A stretch of 64,000 nt of DNA from Kocuria carniphila (GCF_004136555.1 NZ_NOIT01000005.1:116496-180495), one strand, 5' to 3'; positions 1-8,482 are shown, numbered from the stretch's first letter. The notes: generated by a model from the sequence alone, not told the origin. A program made the numbers and translations.

Positions 1-2
1 CC

Positions 3-167
3 TGGGCCGCTTTTCTGGTGACCGTACCCTCCGCGCTCTGGCGGGTATTGATGATTGTTTGCTACGCGCCCATCTTCTTGTGGGGTCCACTGCTCCTGGT
101 AGCAGTGGTTGGCTACTGGCTGCGGCGGCGTTGTACAGATCCTGCGCAAGCGCGGGTCGGCTCGTGA
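3..167 (+). CDS. C-terminal end of a membrane protein (cut by window edge)
   Basis: Reading from base 3 gives an open frame that enters from outside the window and stops at TGA 165-167. The visible 54 residues contain two hydrophobic stretches (around LMIVCYAPIFLW and LLLVAVVGYWL) and end in a basic RRRC tail, so this is the last membrane helix or hairpin of an integral membrane protein. Family cannot be assigned from this fragment. A decayed second copy of the same end lies at 1031-1127. Confidence 0.55.
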   Translation, partial: WAAFLVTVPSALWRVLMIVCYAPIFLWGPLLLVAVVGYWLRRRCTDPAQARVGS

Positions 168-203
168 ATTCACAGAATGTAGGACTTGGAAGGACCCTGA
201 CCG

Positions 204-830
204 ATGAAACTAACTGTCATGCAATTCGTCAGTCTCGATGGTGTCTCGCAAGGACCGGGATCTCCGGACGAGGACCGCAGCGGGAATTTTGAACGGGGTG
301 GCTGGTTCGTTCCTTACCTGGACAAGGAATTCATCCAGCAATGCACCGAATGGCTCCAACAAGCCGATGCCCTCATGTTCGGGAGGCGTACTTACGAGGC
401 ATTCGCCCGGGATTGGCCGCAGATCACCGACCCGGACGACCCGTTCACCGAGCTCATGAACGGGTTGCCGAAATACGTGGCATCTAAGACCTTAACCAGT
501 GCCGAATGGAACCCCACCACCATCCTCTCGGGAGATCTCGCGGCGCAGGTAGCCGAACTCAAATCACGGCTGGGCCGGGACTTGCAGGTCCATGGCAGCT
601 CGGTGCTTGCCCAAGGTCTGTTTGCTGCGGACCTGGTCGACGAGCTGCGCCTGGTTATAGCGCCGGTGGTAGTGGGCCAGGGGCGCCGCCTTTTCCCCGA
701 TGGCATGGATCCGATTGGGTTCCGCCTTGTCAGTAGTCGAGTCACCCCGGGCGGGCTGACCATTCAGACCTACAAGAACCAGGGCCGTCCCGAGTTTGCA
801 GTGTATGAGGGGTCGCCAGTGGTGACCTGA
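204..830 (+). CDS. Dihydrofolate reductase-family protein (RibD C-terminal domain-like)
   Basis: The 208-residue protein starts MKLTVMQFVSLDGV, the usual first strand of the RibD-C/DHFR-like reductase fold, and carries the family's second landmark, MFGRRTYEAF (about residues 59-68), and the late LVIAPVVVGQGRRLF strand (about residues 148-162). Such proteins are soluble NAD(P)H-dependent reductases; the substrate is unknown for most actinobacterial paralogues. A purine-rich GGAAGGA lies about 10 bases upstream of the ATG. Length is normal for the family. A second family member sits at 5678-6232, so the window carries two divergent paralogues. Family call is secure; function is not. Confidence 0.85.
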   Translation: MKLTVMQFVSLDGVSQGPGSPDEDRSGNFERGGWFVPYLDKEFIQQCTEWLQQADALMFGRRTYEAFARDWPQITDPDDPFTELMNGLPKYVASKTLTSAEWNPTTILSGDLAAQVAELKSRLGRDLQVHGSSVLAQGLFAADLVDELRLVIAPVVVGQGRRLFPDGMDPIGFRLVSSRVTPGGLTIQTYKNQGRPEFAVYEGSPVVT

Positions 831-1030
831 GGGCGCACCTGGACCGGCTTCGGTGCCTGCCATCTTGAAGATAAAACCGCCTTCGACGCCGCTATTGAGG
901 GGCCCGGATATGTGAGAAATCCCCAATGCGGGACGGGTTGATCTGCAAACGTCGCGCGTGGGTCGCTCCGCTCAACGAAAACGAGATTCGGCCACATCCC
1001 CCTGTGGCAGCCTGTGACATTTGGACCTTC
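831..1030. other. Intergenic stretch without a recognisable gene
   Basis: Short frames here have no homology that I recognise and no ribosome site. Together with the decayed gene end at 1031-1127 and the 1128-1226 leader it makes a roughly 400-base gap between two genes. Confidence 0.4.
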
Positions 1031-1127
1031 CAGGGCGCCGCTGGGGTTGATGATCGGCAATGGCGCGCACATGTTCCTGTGGGGTCCGCTGTTGCTGGTG
1101 GCGGTCGTCGGGTAATGGCGGCGCCGG
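1031..1127 (+). pseudogene. Decayed duplicate of the membrane-protein C-terminus at window start
   Basis: Translation from 1047 gives LMIGNGAHMFLWGPLLLVAVVG, then TAA (1113-1115), then WRRR. The gene end at 3-167 reads LMIVCYAPIFLWGPLLLVAVVGYWLRRR. The two DNA stretches align over most of this length, and the tyrosine codon TAC of the first copy corresponds to TAA here. No start codon or long upstream frame remains, so this is a fragment left by an old duplication. What the sequence shows is the similarity; the duplication history is inferred. Confidence 0.6.
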
Positions 1128-1226
1128 ACATCGAATTCATAACGTTCTGGCGCGAGGTAGTGCTACAGCTGTTCCTCAGGAGATAGTGTCTCTAATCACA
1201 ACGTTCGCAATTGTGAAGGGCATGAC

Positions 1227-1814
1227 ATGAGCACCCCCCATTCTTATGGCTCCCAGCCAGGAGACCAGCAGACCAGCGATTCCACCCATTACGACGCCGC
1301 TCCGGCCATCGACCAGTATCGGCCCGGTGACGCACCCGGTTACGACCAGGGCGGGTACCAGCAACGAGGTTCCCAGCCGGGCGTTCCCGTGGGTCCCGGC
1401 CAAGCCATCAAGCGGTTCTACAAGAAATACGCACAGTTCTCCGGGCGCGCCAGCCGATCCGAGTACTGGTGGGTCGCACTCTTCATGTTCCTGGTATACG
1501 GCCTGTTCATGGTGCTCATCGGCACGGTTGGCAGCGAGGTAGTGAACAGTAATACGGTCACATCCGCGACGTCCTACTCATACTCGGTGAGGAGTGAGCC
1601 CAACGGGTTGGGGATCTTCTTGTCGCTGCTGTTCCTCGTGTTCCTGTTGGCCCACATCATTCCGAGCATCGCGCTCGCCGTGCGGCGACTGCACGACGTG
1701 AACATGTCCGGATTCCTGTACTTACTGAGTCTTATTCCGTTCCTTGGGCCGCTCATTCTGTTGGTTTTCTACCTGCTGCCGCCGAACCCTGCGGGAGCGC
1801 GGTTCGACCGGTGA
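1227..1814 (+). CDS. DUF805 family membrane protein
   Basis: 195 residues. Residues 1-65 are hydrophilic and rich in Gln, Gly, Pro and Ser, probably disordered and cytoplasmic. The DUF805 signature FYKKYAQFSGRASRSEYWW begins near residue 68 and is followed by several membrane helices (about 85-105, 130-150 and 165-190) and the typical RRLHDVNMSG motif before the last helices. DUF805 proteins are small inner-membrane proteins of unknown function, sometimes induced by envelope stress. A GAAGGGC site lies upstream of the ATG. A strong terminator-like hairpin follows the stop. Confidence 0.85.
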   Translation: MSTPHSYGSQPGDQQTSDSTHYDAAPAIDQYRPGDAPGYDQGGYQQRGSQPGVPVGPGQAIKRFYKKYAQFSGRASRSEYWWVALFMFLVYGLFMVLIGTVGSEVVNSNTVTSATSYSYSVRSEPNGLGIFLSLLFLVFLLAHIIPSIALAVRRLHDVNMSGFLYLLSLIPFLGPLILLVFYLLPPNPAGARFDR

Positions 1815-1833
1815 GTTGATGTTCTAGCTGGGG

Positions 1834-1868
1834 AGGGCCGTCGATCCGAAAGGATTGGCGGCCCTTTT
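1834..1868 (+). terminator. Intrinsic terminator after the DUF805 gene
   Basis: A GC-rich hairpin with arms AGGGCCG/CGGCCCT, an inner GATCC/GGATT pairing and a GAAA tetraloop is followed by TTTT. It lies just after the stop at 1814 and ahead of the MarR gene. Confidence 0.75.
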
Positions 1869-1907
1869 CATGTGCTATCGCGGATGTGGCCAGAGCATCT
1901 CTTGCCG

Positions 1908-1952
1908 TCCACGCTTCATCATGACATCATTGATGTCATGATGAAGCGTGGA
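1908..1952. promoter_or_regulatory. Long perfect palindrome, probable MarR operator
   Basis: Two 22-base arms, 1908-1929 and 1931-1952, are perfect inverted copies around a single centre base at 1930; the core reads CATGACATCA/TGATGTCATG. The right arm runs into the GGAG ribosome site of the downstream MarR gene. MarR dimers bind such palindromes and repress their own operons, so autoregulation of 1959-3044 is the natural reading. As RNA it could also fold over the ribosome site. Confidence 0.65.
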
Positions 1953-1958
1953 GACACC

Positions 1959-2405
1959 GTGTATGAGATTCTCAGAGCTGTTCGCCCAATGGTGCTCAAT
2001 TCTGCACGGGTCGTTGAGGCGGAGGTGCGTGACTTGGGCTGGACCGTAGGGTCTCGGGCGGTCATGGAAGTGCTGCTGGACGGGGCGCCCATGACGGTGC
2101 CTCAGGCTGCGTCTCGACTGTCCTTGGCTCGTCAGAATGTTCAACGCCATGTAGATGAGCTGATCAAGTTGGGTCATGTGGAGTCCAAGCCCAACCCGGC
2201 ACACCGTAGATCTGTGCTCATCCAACCCACTGAAAAAGGCTCTCGAGCCTTCACGGGGCTGCACGATCGTGAACGCGCCCAACTCGCCCTTCTTGCTCCG
2301 CAGTGCAGCGAGCAGGATCTGAGAACAACCATCAGGGTGCTCGGGGATCTCAACCACGACATCAAGGCACGAGCCGCAGCCTCGGCGGCAGGAACCAGGA
2401 CATGA
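1959..2405 (+). CDS. MarR family transcriptional regulator
   Basis: From the GTG at 1959 the protein has 148 residues, the normal MarR length, with a winged helix-turn-helix in the middle (MTVPQAASRLSLARQNVQRHVDELIKLGHVESKPNPAHRRSVLIQPTEKG split over residues about 46-94) and a C-terminal dimerisation helix. I prefer this start because GGAG (1950-1953) is five bases upstream; ATGs at 1938 and 1941 lie inside the palindrome and would add only a few residues, and the frame is open back to 1872. The gene is three bases from the next one, 2409-3044, so the two form an operon whose ligand is unknown. Confidence 0.85.
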   Translation: MYEILRAVRPMVLNSARVVEAEVRDLGWTVGSRAVMEVLLDGAPMTVPQAASRLSLARQNVQRHVDELIKLGHVESKPNPAHRRSVLIQPTEKGSRAFTGLHDRERAQLALLAPQCSEQDLRTTIRVLGDLNHDIKARAAASAAGTRT

Positions 2406-2408
2406 GTC

Positions 2409-3044
2409 ATGAATACCAACGGAATCTTCGCGCGGACCACCCGCAACAGACGTGAGATCGCCGACGTCCTCGAGTCCCTCGACCCAGTCCAATGGGGTGC
2501 AGAGACACTTTGTGAGGGCTGGACCGTGCGACACATGGCGGCTCATTTCCTTCAGCCCATGCTCGTAGGATTCGGGCAATTCTTTGTGACGTCCGTGCGA
2601 TACCGGGGGAATACGGCCGCCACCATCGACCACATCACGCGCCGTAACGCAGTTATTGAGCCGGCGCATCTCGTGGCCCTTTTGCGCCAGCACGCCAGCG
2701 ATGAAGTCAGCCCGCCGAGGGTCGGCCCTATGGGTCCGTTCGCGGAGACCTGCGTCCACCTGCGCGATATCACGCGCCCTCTCGGGCTTGCCGCTGATGT
2801 CCGAAGTGAGGACTGGCTGGATCTCCTGTCCTACCTGACGTCTGGCAAAGCGGCGGCCAGCCTCACCACGCCAGCGCGTATCAGAGGCCTATCGTTCCGT
2901 CCTCGGGGTTGGGAGACGAGCTTTGGGGCAGGTCTGGAAGTGACGGGGACCCCGGAGGCGCTCGCCATGGCCATCACGGGCCGCAAGGCTGCTTGCGCTG
3001 ATCTTGCGGGGTCCGGTGTCGATCTACTCTGTTCCCGCGGATAA
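2409..3044 (+). CDS. Maleylpyruvate isomerase N-terminal (TIGR03083) / DinB-like family protein
   Basis: The 211-residue protein has the family start IADVLESLDPVQWGAETLCEGWTVRHMAAHF: a helical bundle in which the histidines of HMAAHF (about residues 42-47) and of CVHLRDI (about residues 111-117) are the expected metal ligands. In actinobacteria this fold is used by mycothiol-dependent isomerases and S-transferases. The substrate cannot be told from sequence. It is co-transcribed with the MarR regulator just upstream, suggesting a detoxification role under ligand control (inference). Confidence 0.8.
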   Translation: MNTNGIFARTTRNRREIADVLESLDPVQWGAETLCEGWTVRHMAAHFLQPMLVGFGQFFVTSVRYRGNTAATIDHITRRNAVIEPAHLVALLRQHASDEVSPPRVGPMGPFAETCVHLRDITRPLGLAADVRSEDWLDLLSYLTSGKAAASLTTPARIRGLSFRPRGWETSFGAGLEVTGTPEALAMAITGRKAACADLAGSGVDLLCSRG

Positions 3045-3118
3045 ATTTCAATCGATCGCCAAGTCTCACCACCGGGTAGCCCTACGGGGTTGAACTGCTC
3101 GTCCCGTACCCTCAATGG

Positions 3119-3883
3119 GTGCCTTATCCCGCAGAACTCCCCGCCCGGCCCGACGATCACGACGACGCTCCTCCGGCCGGTTCTCGCTACCAACACCTGG
3201 ACAGCACCGCCGTCCGTGAATCCACAGCCGCTCTGCAGAAGCGCATCTACTCACGCTTCCCGGATCGCGGACTGTGGGAGGTTTGCGGTGAATTGGTGGG
3301 ACTCGTGGATGAGGTCACCAGTGGTGGCGGCATCAGCCGGCGCCGCATCAGGCTGGCCCGGCTACTCTCTCGCCTGGGGATCATTGCGGTCCTCGCGATC
3401 TTTGGCGGTGCCATTGTTCTCGCCGCAGCGAGTATCTGGTCGAGTCCGGATGCCCTGGGTCCCATCGACTGGCTCCCGCTACTCGAAACCGTGGTCAACA
3501 ACCTGGTCTTCGCGGGCATCGCCATCTTCTTCCTGGTAGCCGTGCCGCAACGGTTGGAGCGCGCTCGTGTGCTGCGACTCGTCCACCGGCTGCGATCACT
3601 CGCGCACGTGATCGACATGCACCAGCTCACCAAGGTGCCCGAGAGGCTCCAGCGAGGATCGCGGGAGGACGGAGGGCTGGACCTCACTCGTGAACAGCTC
3701 ACCCACTACTTCGATTACTGTACGGAAATGCTCTCGCTCGTCGGCAAGACAGCGGCCCTTTTCGCCGAGGACACCACCGACGGGGATGTACTGGATGCCG
3801 TTGAAGGCATCGAAACCCTCACCTCAGACATGGCCCGCAAGGTGTGGCAAAAGATCGCGATCCTACAGGCGCAGGGCGCCTGA
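3119..3883 (+). CDS. Two-helix membrane protein of unknown function
   Basis: 254 residues from a GTG start. An acidic, proline-rich N-terminus (1-30) and a soluble segment are followed by two hydrophobic helices, about residues 83-105 (LGIIAVLAIFGGAIVLAAA) and 122-142 (LLETVVNNLVFAGIAIFFLVA), and then a long soluble helical C-terminal half with a YFDYCTEMLSLVGKTAALF segment. I do not recognise a named domain. No clear operon partner: 74 bases separate it from the upstream gene and 118 from the next. Confidence 0.6.
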   Translation: MPYPAELPARPDDHDDAPPAGSRYQHLDSTAVRESTAALQKRIYSRFPDRGLWEVCGELVGLVDEVTSGGGISRRRIRLARLLSRLGIIAVLAIFGGAIVLAAASIWSSPDALGPIDWLPLLETVVNNLVFAGIAIFFLVAVPQRLERARVLRLVHRLRSLAHVIDMHQLTKVPERLQRGSREDGGLDLTREQLTHYFDYCTEMLSLVGKTAALFAEDTTDGDVLDAVEGIETLTSDMARKVWQKIAILQAQGA

Positions 3884-4001
3884 AAATCGCCTGAAATCCC
3901 AGGTGAGAAGGGGCTTTGTGGAGGCGAGCGGCGTCGTCGGCCTTGACGAGCCGGGGTTACGTGCTAGTAAGTTGGCTTGCTGATCCAAAGGAGGAATCAG
4001 C

Positions 4002-4571
4002 ATGATGAAGAAGACCAACCGCATTTTGACGACCGCCGCAACCGTGGCAGCACTCTCGTTCACTGTGGCACCGGCCGCTTCTGCAGCGCCCACTCCGGAG
4101 GCACCTCAGGCCCCCGCAGCAGCCGCAGCGGAGTCCTGCCCGTCGGCCAGCGACTTCTCGTTGACCGCGCCGTCCCACACCGAGGCGGCCGGCAACCTGC
4201 TGGACAAGCAGATCACCTTCGGCTCGTACTGGACCGGCGGTAACGTGCAGTCCGGCACCCAGGCCACGCTGACGGCGTCCGGCCCGGCAGAGGTCACCCT
4301 GCTCAACGGCGAGACCTACAACGCACCGGTGGTCGTCGGCGGCACCAACTCGGGTATCTTCCCGGGTGGCGGCGCAGCCTTCGCACCGAGCTTCCGCCTG
4401 GACGACTCGAACCGCGACTCCGCCAACGGCGCGACCAACCGCGATCACGTGACGTCCATTTCCTACCCCGTGACGGTCTCGGGCAACTTCGGCTCCTGCG
4501 ACTACACCGTGGAGGGAACGGCGAACTCCAAGTTCAACGTGACTTCGATCGAGCTGACGGAACGCGCATAG
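4002..4571 (+). CDS. Secreted protein with Sec signal peptide
   Basis: 189 residues preceded by a near-ideal ribosome site (AAAGGAGGAATCAGC before ATG). Residues 1-28 are a Sec signal peptide: KK-rich start, hydrophobic core around TVAALSFTVAPA, and an ASA-A cleavage site. The mature protein begins with an Ala/Pro-rich stretch and has two cysteines (about residues 46 and 166) that could form a disulfide. Repeated beta-strand-like segments suggest an all-beta extracellular domain. Family unknown to me. A strong terminator follows, so the gene is monocistronic. The good ribosome site and clean terminator suggest high expression. Confidence 0.75.
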   Translation: MMKKTNRILTTAATVAALSFTVAPAASAAPTPEAPQAPAAAAAESCPSASDFSLTAPSHTEAAGNLLDKQITFGSYWTGGNVQSGTQATLTASGPAEVTLLNGETYNAPVVVGGTNSGIFPGGGAAFAPSFRLDDSNRDSANGATNRDHVTSISYPVTVSGNFGSCDYTVEGTANSKFNVTSIELTERA

Positions 4572-4587
4572 TTCCACCTCTTGAGTT

Positions 4588-4628
4588 CTGGCCCCGAGCG
4601 ATACTTTCGCTCGGGGCCAGTTCTGTTT
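4588..4628 (+). terminator. Intrinsic terminator after the secreted-protein gene
   Basis: A perfect 13-bp stem (4588-4600 with 4608-4620, core GGCCCCGAGCG) with a 7-base loop ATACTTT is followed by TTCTGTTT. It begins 16 bases after the stop codon at 4571. Confidence 0.9.
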
Positions 4629-4739
4629 AACGGACTGGGCGGGGGACGACGCCGCTCTGGTCGCCTGCGCAGCGCCCGTACCGCAGATCGCGCAAGAACG
4701 GTCATGCACGCGGCGGCCGGGGCGGCGAATACTTGAACC

Positions 4740-5681
4740 ATGTCCACTTCCACACCCGATCCGCTGCATCGACTTCTTAATGCGGTGCTCGATGATGAGC
4801 ATCGGAGCCTTGGAGACATGGCTGCGGGCGCCTACACTTCCCCGTTCCACTTCGCACGTCAGGTGCGAACGGGAAGTGGTGAGTCGCCGGTAGCGTTGCG
4901 CCGCCGAGTTGCTCTGGAGCAAGCTGCGTGGCAATTGCAACGCGGTGAGAACGTCACCGATGCCGCATTCGGTGCCGGTTACGACTCGGTCGAAGGATTC
5001 TCAAGGGCTTTCCATCGTGCCTTCGGATGTCCACCCACGGGGATGCCACCGCAATCTCAGCGGGGGCATTGGCTGCCGGCGCCCAACGGAATTCACTTCC
5101 ACTCACCCACAGCGTTGTATGTCGACGCAGGTGAGGCGCATGAGCAGCCCGCCGGTGATGTGGTCGGGTTACTCGTTCGGCACGATCTGGACGACATCGA
5201 TGCACTCCTGGTAGCCGCGCGCGGCGTGAGCGATCTGGAGTATCGACGTACTCGCTTGCCCGGTAGCCACCCGCGAAGTTGGGATGGGCCGGATGAATCG
5301 ATTGCTCAGGTTCTACGTCACTTGGTAGTGAGCAAAGAACCATGGCTGGCTTCCATTGCTGGAGAGACCGAGCCGGATCTCACTGGCCCCGACGGCGTCG
5401 CCGAGCTTGCCGAGCGGCACACAGTCACCGGCCCTCGATGGATCGCTCTGATTCGTGACATCGACCGTCGCGGTGCGTGGCAAGACAGGGTCATTGATGC
5501 ACTTTGCGATCCACCCGAGTCGTTCCTGCTTTCACAGATCGTGGCGCACGAACTCACCTATTCCACGCACCGCCGACAACTAGTTCGGTGGATGCTCGCG
5601 GACGCCGGTATTGATGCCGGCACGGGCCATCTCGACCCGGACCCCGTCCTGTGGCATCGCAGGAGGATTGGAGAATCATGA
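4740..5681 (+). CDS. AraC-type HTH protein with C-terminal DinB-like domain
   Basis: 313 residues. The N-terminal 100 residues are an AraC-family DNA-binding domain: first helix-turn-helix LGDMAAGAYTSPFHFARQVRTGSGESP and second NVTDAAFGAGYDSVEGFSRAFHRAFGCPP. After a linker with GIHFHSPTALYV, the C-terminal half (about residues 130-300) is a DinB-like helical bundle with QVLRHLVVSKEPWL and HELTYSTHRRQLV supplying candidate metal-binding histidines. This fusion is known in actinobacterial regulators that may sense a small thiol-reactive molecule. It overlaps the next gene by ATGA, so both are co-transcribed. Confidence 0.8.
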   Translation: MSTSTPDPLHRLLNAVLDDEHRSLGDMAAGAYTSPFHFARQVRTGSGESPVALRRRVALEQAAWQLQRGENVTDAAFGAGYDSVEGFSRAFHRAFGCPPTGMPPQSQRGHWLPAPNGIHFHSPTALYVDAGEAHEQPAGDVVGLLVRHDLDDIDALLVAARGVSDLEYRRTRLPGSHPRSWDGPDESIAQVLRHLVVSKEPWLASIAGETEPDLTGPDGVAELAERHTVTGPRWIALIRDIDRRGAWQDRVIDALCDPPESFLLSQIVAHELTYSTHRRQLVRWMLADAGIDAGTGHLDPDPVLWHRRRIGES

Positions 5682-6232
5682 CCAATTACCGCTTCTACGT
5701 TGCGTCCTCCCTGGACGGTTTCATCGCCGACGACCACGACAGTCTCGACTGGCTAGTCACTCAGCCAATCGATGCGCACGGTTTCATGAACTACAACCGC
5801 TTCATGGCCGATATCGGAGTCCTGGCAATGGGGTACACCACCTACCAATGGATCGTGGACCACAACATGACCAGTGGTGACTCATGGCCGTACGAGGTGC
5901 CCACCTACGTCTTCACTCACCGGGACCTGACGCCCGTGGCTGACACCATCCAAATAGTCTCCGGTACACCGGGGGAGCACCGCGCAGACCTGGTATCTGC
6001 AGCCGGGGACAAGGACGTGTGGATTGTGGGCGGCGGCGACCTGGCTACTCAATTCGCCCGAGCAGGGATGTTGGGCGAGGTCATGGTCTCGATCGCTCCG
6101 GTCTTCCTCGGTTCCGGTCGCCCGTTGTTCACCGACGCGTTCAACCTGGAACTCCAAGAGTTTGATCGCAACCGAGCGTTCTTGTGCGCCAGATACTCCG
6201 TGCGCGGTCTGCGCGCCGAAGAACAGATCTAG
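5678..6232 (+). CDS. Dihydrofolate reductase-family protein (RibD C-terminal domain-like), second copy
   Basis: 184 residues from the ATG at 5678, which overlaps the upstream stop (ATGA) and has AGGAGG at 5661-5666. The frame is open to 5651, but the family start NYRFYVASSLDGFIAD fixes this codon. Family landmarks are MGYTTYQWI in the middle and VSIAPVFLGSGRPLF near the C-terminus. Soluble reductase fold; substrate unknown. Co-transcribed with the AraC/DinB fusion, which probably controls it. It is only distantly similar to the 204-830 protein. Confidence 0.85.
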   Translation: MTNYRFYVASSLDGFIADDHDSLDWLVTQPIDAHGFMNYNRFMADIGVLAMGYTTYQWIVDHNMTSGDSWPYEVPTYVFTHRDLTPVADTIQIVSGTPGEHRADLVSAAGDKDVWIVGGGDLATQFARAGMLGEVMVSIAPVFLGSGRPLFTDAFNLELQEFDRNRAFLCARYSVRGLRAEEQI

Positions 6233-6236
6233 CGTT

Positions 6237-7424
6237 TCAGGGATGGTGCGGGTCGATGGGGTGCTCCATCGTTCCGGCTGGCTGCTCCCTTGAGCGGACC
6301 CACGCGAGGAATGCCTCGGCGGCGTCGGCGGTGGCCCGTGCGCGGACCGAGGCCAGGTAGTCGAAGGCGTGCTGTGTGTTGGGAAGTTCGGCGTAGACCA
6401 CGGGCGACCGTGAGGCCGAGCGCAGGCTGTCGGCCCACCCTCCACGCGCCCCAGGAGGAAGCATGGAGTCGTTGGCGCCTTGAATGAGCAGCATGGGCGG
6501 AGCCTCGTGATGGGCCAGGGCAACGGGTGAACTTGCGGGATCATCCGTACGCGCACCCAGGTATCCGTAGATGGAAATGACACCGGCGATATCGGTCTTG
6601 GCGTCCTCGAAACCCGGCTGGAACCGCGGTTGGTTGGGCGTGAGCGCGGCGGAAGCGGCCAGGTGTCCTCCTGCGGAGCAGCCGACCAGGTAGACCTGCG
6701 AGGCATCAGCATCAAAGTCATCCGCGTGCTCTCGCGCCCAGGCGATGGCTCGCTTAGTGTCCACCAGGGGGTTCGGGAATTCGGCGGCTCTGCGGAGTCG
6801 ATAGTTGGCGCTGATGCACAGCCACCCGTGTCCTGCTAGCTGATTCAGTAGGGTGACGGCTTCGCGGCTTTTGCCGCCCTGTACGAATCCGCCCTCGTGA
6901 AGATGAATGAGAACAGGGTTTGGCCTGTTTATATGTCGGGATCAGTATATATCGAGCCGGTGAAATCGAGGATCGGGCCCGTAGCTAAGGTTCCGGATCC
7001 GCTCCACATCACGGCGGTGACGCTGGAAGGGGAGAAGAATGCCGGGCCACCAACGCGCGCGTGTGTTCAGTTGCCCTGCCAGCTCTGGCCGGATCTCAGC
7101 ACGCCAATTCTGTCCGAGGGATTTAGACAACGCGGATTCTAAAGCGGGGCGAGCTGTGCGGGCCCGAATTTGTATCCATACCAGGGCCGCACCGATTAAC
7201 ACCCAAGACAGCCACCAGGCTCTGCCTAGCCATCCGGTGGGTAGATCGCCTCGCCGGCTGATGGCGAGACTCACCGCGATCACCACTATGAAGACCAGTG
7301 GGATTTCATTGACCGCCATGGCGAGGACAAACCTGATGAAACCCGCGTGACCGGATAGGCGCGGCAGCCACAGTGAGTTGGCCACGAACAGTGCCCAGAT
7401 GGTGATGGTTACCAGGTCCGCCAT
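6237..7424 (-). pseudogene. Membrane-anchored alpha/beta hydrolase (esterase) interrupted by an in-frame TGA
   Basis: The reading frame runs from ATG 7424 (GGAG eight bases upstream) to 6237 with only one interruption, TGA at 6942-6944, codon 161 of 396. Before the stop are three membrane helices (near residues 2-20, 29-55 and 66-86) and the hydrolase lead-in FHRLDIY. After it, in the same frame, come SRHINRPNPVLIHLHEGG (oxyanion-hole HxGG-type motif), the nucleophile elbow GCSAGGH, the acid QGAND and the catalytic QHAF. The stop replaces a position where relatives have Arg, so a CGA to TGA change is the simple explanation. Everything else is intact, so the loss is recent, or it is a base-call error. 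It sits divergent to a TetR gene. Confidence 0.8.
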
Positions 7425-7508
7425 GGTCATCTCCGTCTCGAGAGGGAGGGTTCGGCGTCCGCCTGATACTCTACGCCTGTTGAGTTTTCGGGTCGAGAGG
7501 ATGTATGG

Positions 7509-8075
7509 ATGCCCCCGGTGTCGGATCGTCGAACCCGGATTGCGGATGCCGTGATCACCTTGCTGGCAGAGCAGGGCAGTCGTGGCCTCACGCATAGAGC
7601 CGTGGATGCGCAGGCCGGTTTACCTAAAGGCTCCACGTCTTATTACTTCCGCTCCCGTGCCGAGTTGCTTGGTGCCGCGGCACCCAGACTCGCGGAACTC
7701 GATATCGCATTGGTGGATCAGGGCGGCAATGACCCTGCCTCCTTCATGGGGCATATTCTGGACGAGTCTCTGTCCGGGGTCGGTCGGATCCGCACTCTCG
7801 CCCGCTACGAGCTGATGCTCGAGGCGGCTCGGCGCCCTGAGATCCATGCTGCTCTCACGGCCGGAACCAACCGATTTAGGGACAAACTCACCTCCCTGTT
7901 CCCGTTGGCTGACCCACAGGAGGCGCGGCTCCTGGCAGGAGACGTGATTGCCTATATGGACGGGTTGTTCCTGTCCAACATCACCAGCCCGCAGATGCAG
8001 CGACAGTCCGCGGTGGAACTGAAGTGTCGGCTGGCCAGATTCATCGACCTCGGGGTCGAAACGTCACATGAATAG
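7509..8075 (+). CDS. TetR family transcriptional regulator
   Basis: 188 residues. The N-terminal 60 residues form the TetR DNA-binding domain (RIADAVITLLAEQGSRGLTHRAVDAQAGLPKGSTSYYFRSRAELL, residues about 9-54), followed by a helical ligand-binding domain. It is divergent from the broken hydrolase with an 84-base spacer, the usual layout for a local repressor, so the hydrolase was probably its target. Its ligand is unknown. The start could also be ATG 7505 only in another frame, so 7509 stands. Confidence 0.9.
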   Translation: MPPVSDRRTRIADAVITLLAEQGSRGLTHRAVDAQAGLPKGSTSYYFRSRAELLGAAAPRLAELDIALVDQGGNDPASFMGHILDESLSGVGRIRTLARYELMLEAARRPEIHAALTAGTNRFRDKLTSLFPLADPQEARLLAGDVIAYMDGLFLSNITSPQMQRQSAVELKCRLARFIDLGVETSHE

Positions 8076-8191
8076 CCTTCACTGCGTGACCGGTGACCGC
8101 GGCCCAAAGTAACTCCACCCAGAGGCTGGCCGATGCACTCGCCACCCCTCGGCGTAGTGCTCCATGCGCAGAGGTTGGCCGGGAAGGTGAG

Positions 8192-8482
8192 TCAGCGGCG
8201 TCGACGGATGGCGACATATACCAACCACAGACCCACCAGCGCGGCCAGAACTCCGGTAACAAGCCACCCGATCGATCCTTCGGTGATCGGCTCGCAGTTC
8301 GCCACACACCCGATGGGTTCGATCCGAACTAGATCGGCACCTTGCAGTGCCCACAGGAGACCCAGCAAGGTGAGCGCTGTACCGACTACAGTTCCCGTGA
8401 TTCGTAGCCACAACGGCCACGTTTTCCTCCGTTTATTCGGTCGTACGGATTGACGTTGCTCGGACGGTGTCTCATCGATCAT
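8192..8482 (-). CDS. Small two-helix membrane protein
   Basis: 96 residues with a basic N-terminus (RPNKRRKTW) and two hydrophobic helices, about residues 25-47 (WLRITGTVVGTALTLLGLLWAL) and 72-92 (IGWLVTGVLAALVGLWLVYVA), ending in IRRRR. The loop between them has two cysteines (CVANC). No family recognised. It stands alone, convergent with the TetR gene. Confidence 0.55.
   Translation of the reverse strand: MIDETPSEQRQSVRPNKRRKTWPLWLRITGTVVGTALTLLGLLWALQGADLVRIEPIGCVANCEPITEGSIGWLVTGVLAALVGLWLVYVAIRRRR

Noticed and set aside
1872..1958. MarR start at 1872
   Set aside because: It would translate through the operator palindrome and lies within the preceding terminator area; GTG 1959 has the GGAG site.
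6942..6944. TGA read as selenocysteine
   Set aside because: The position is not a catalytic cysteine in this hydrolase family and no downstream SECIS-like hairpin or sel genes were noticed; a nonsense change is simpler.
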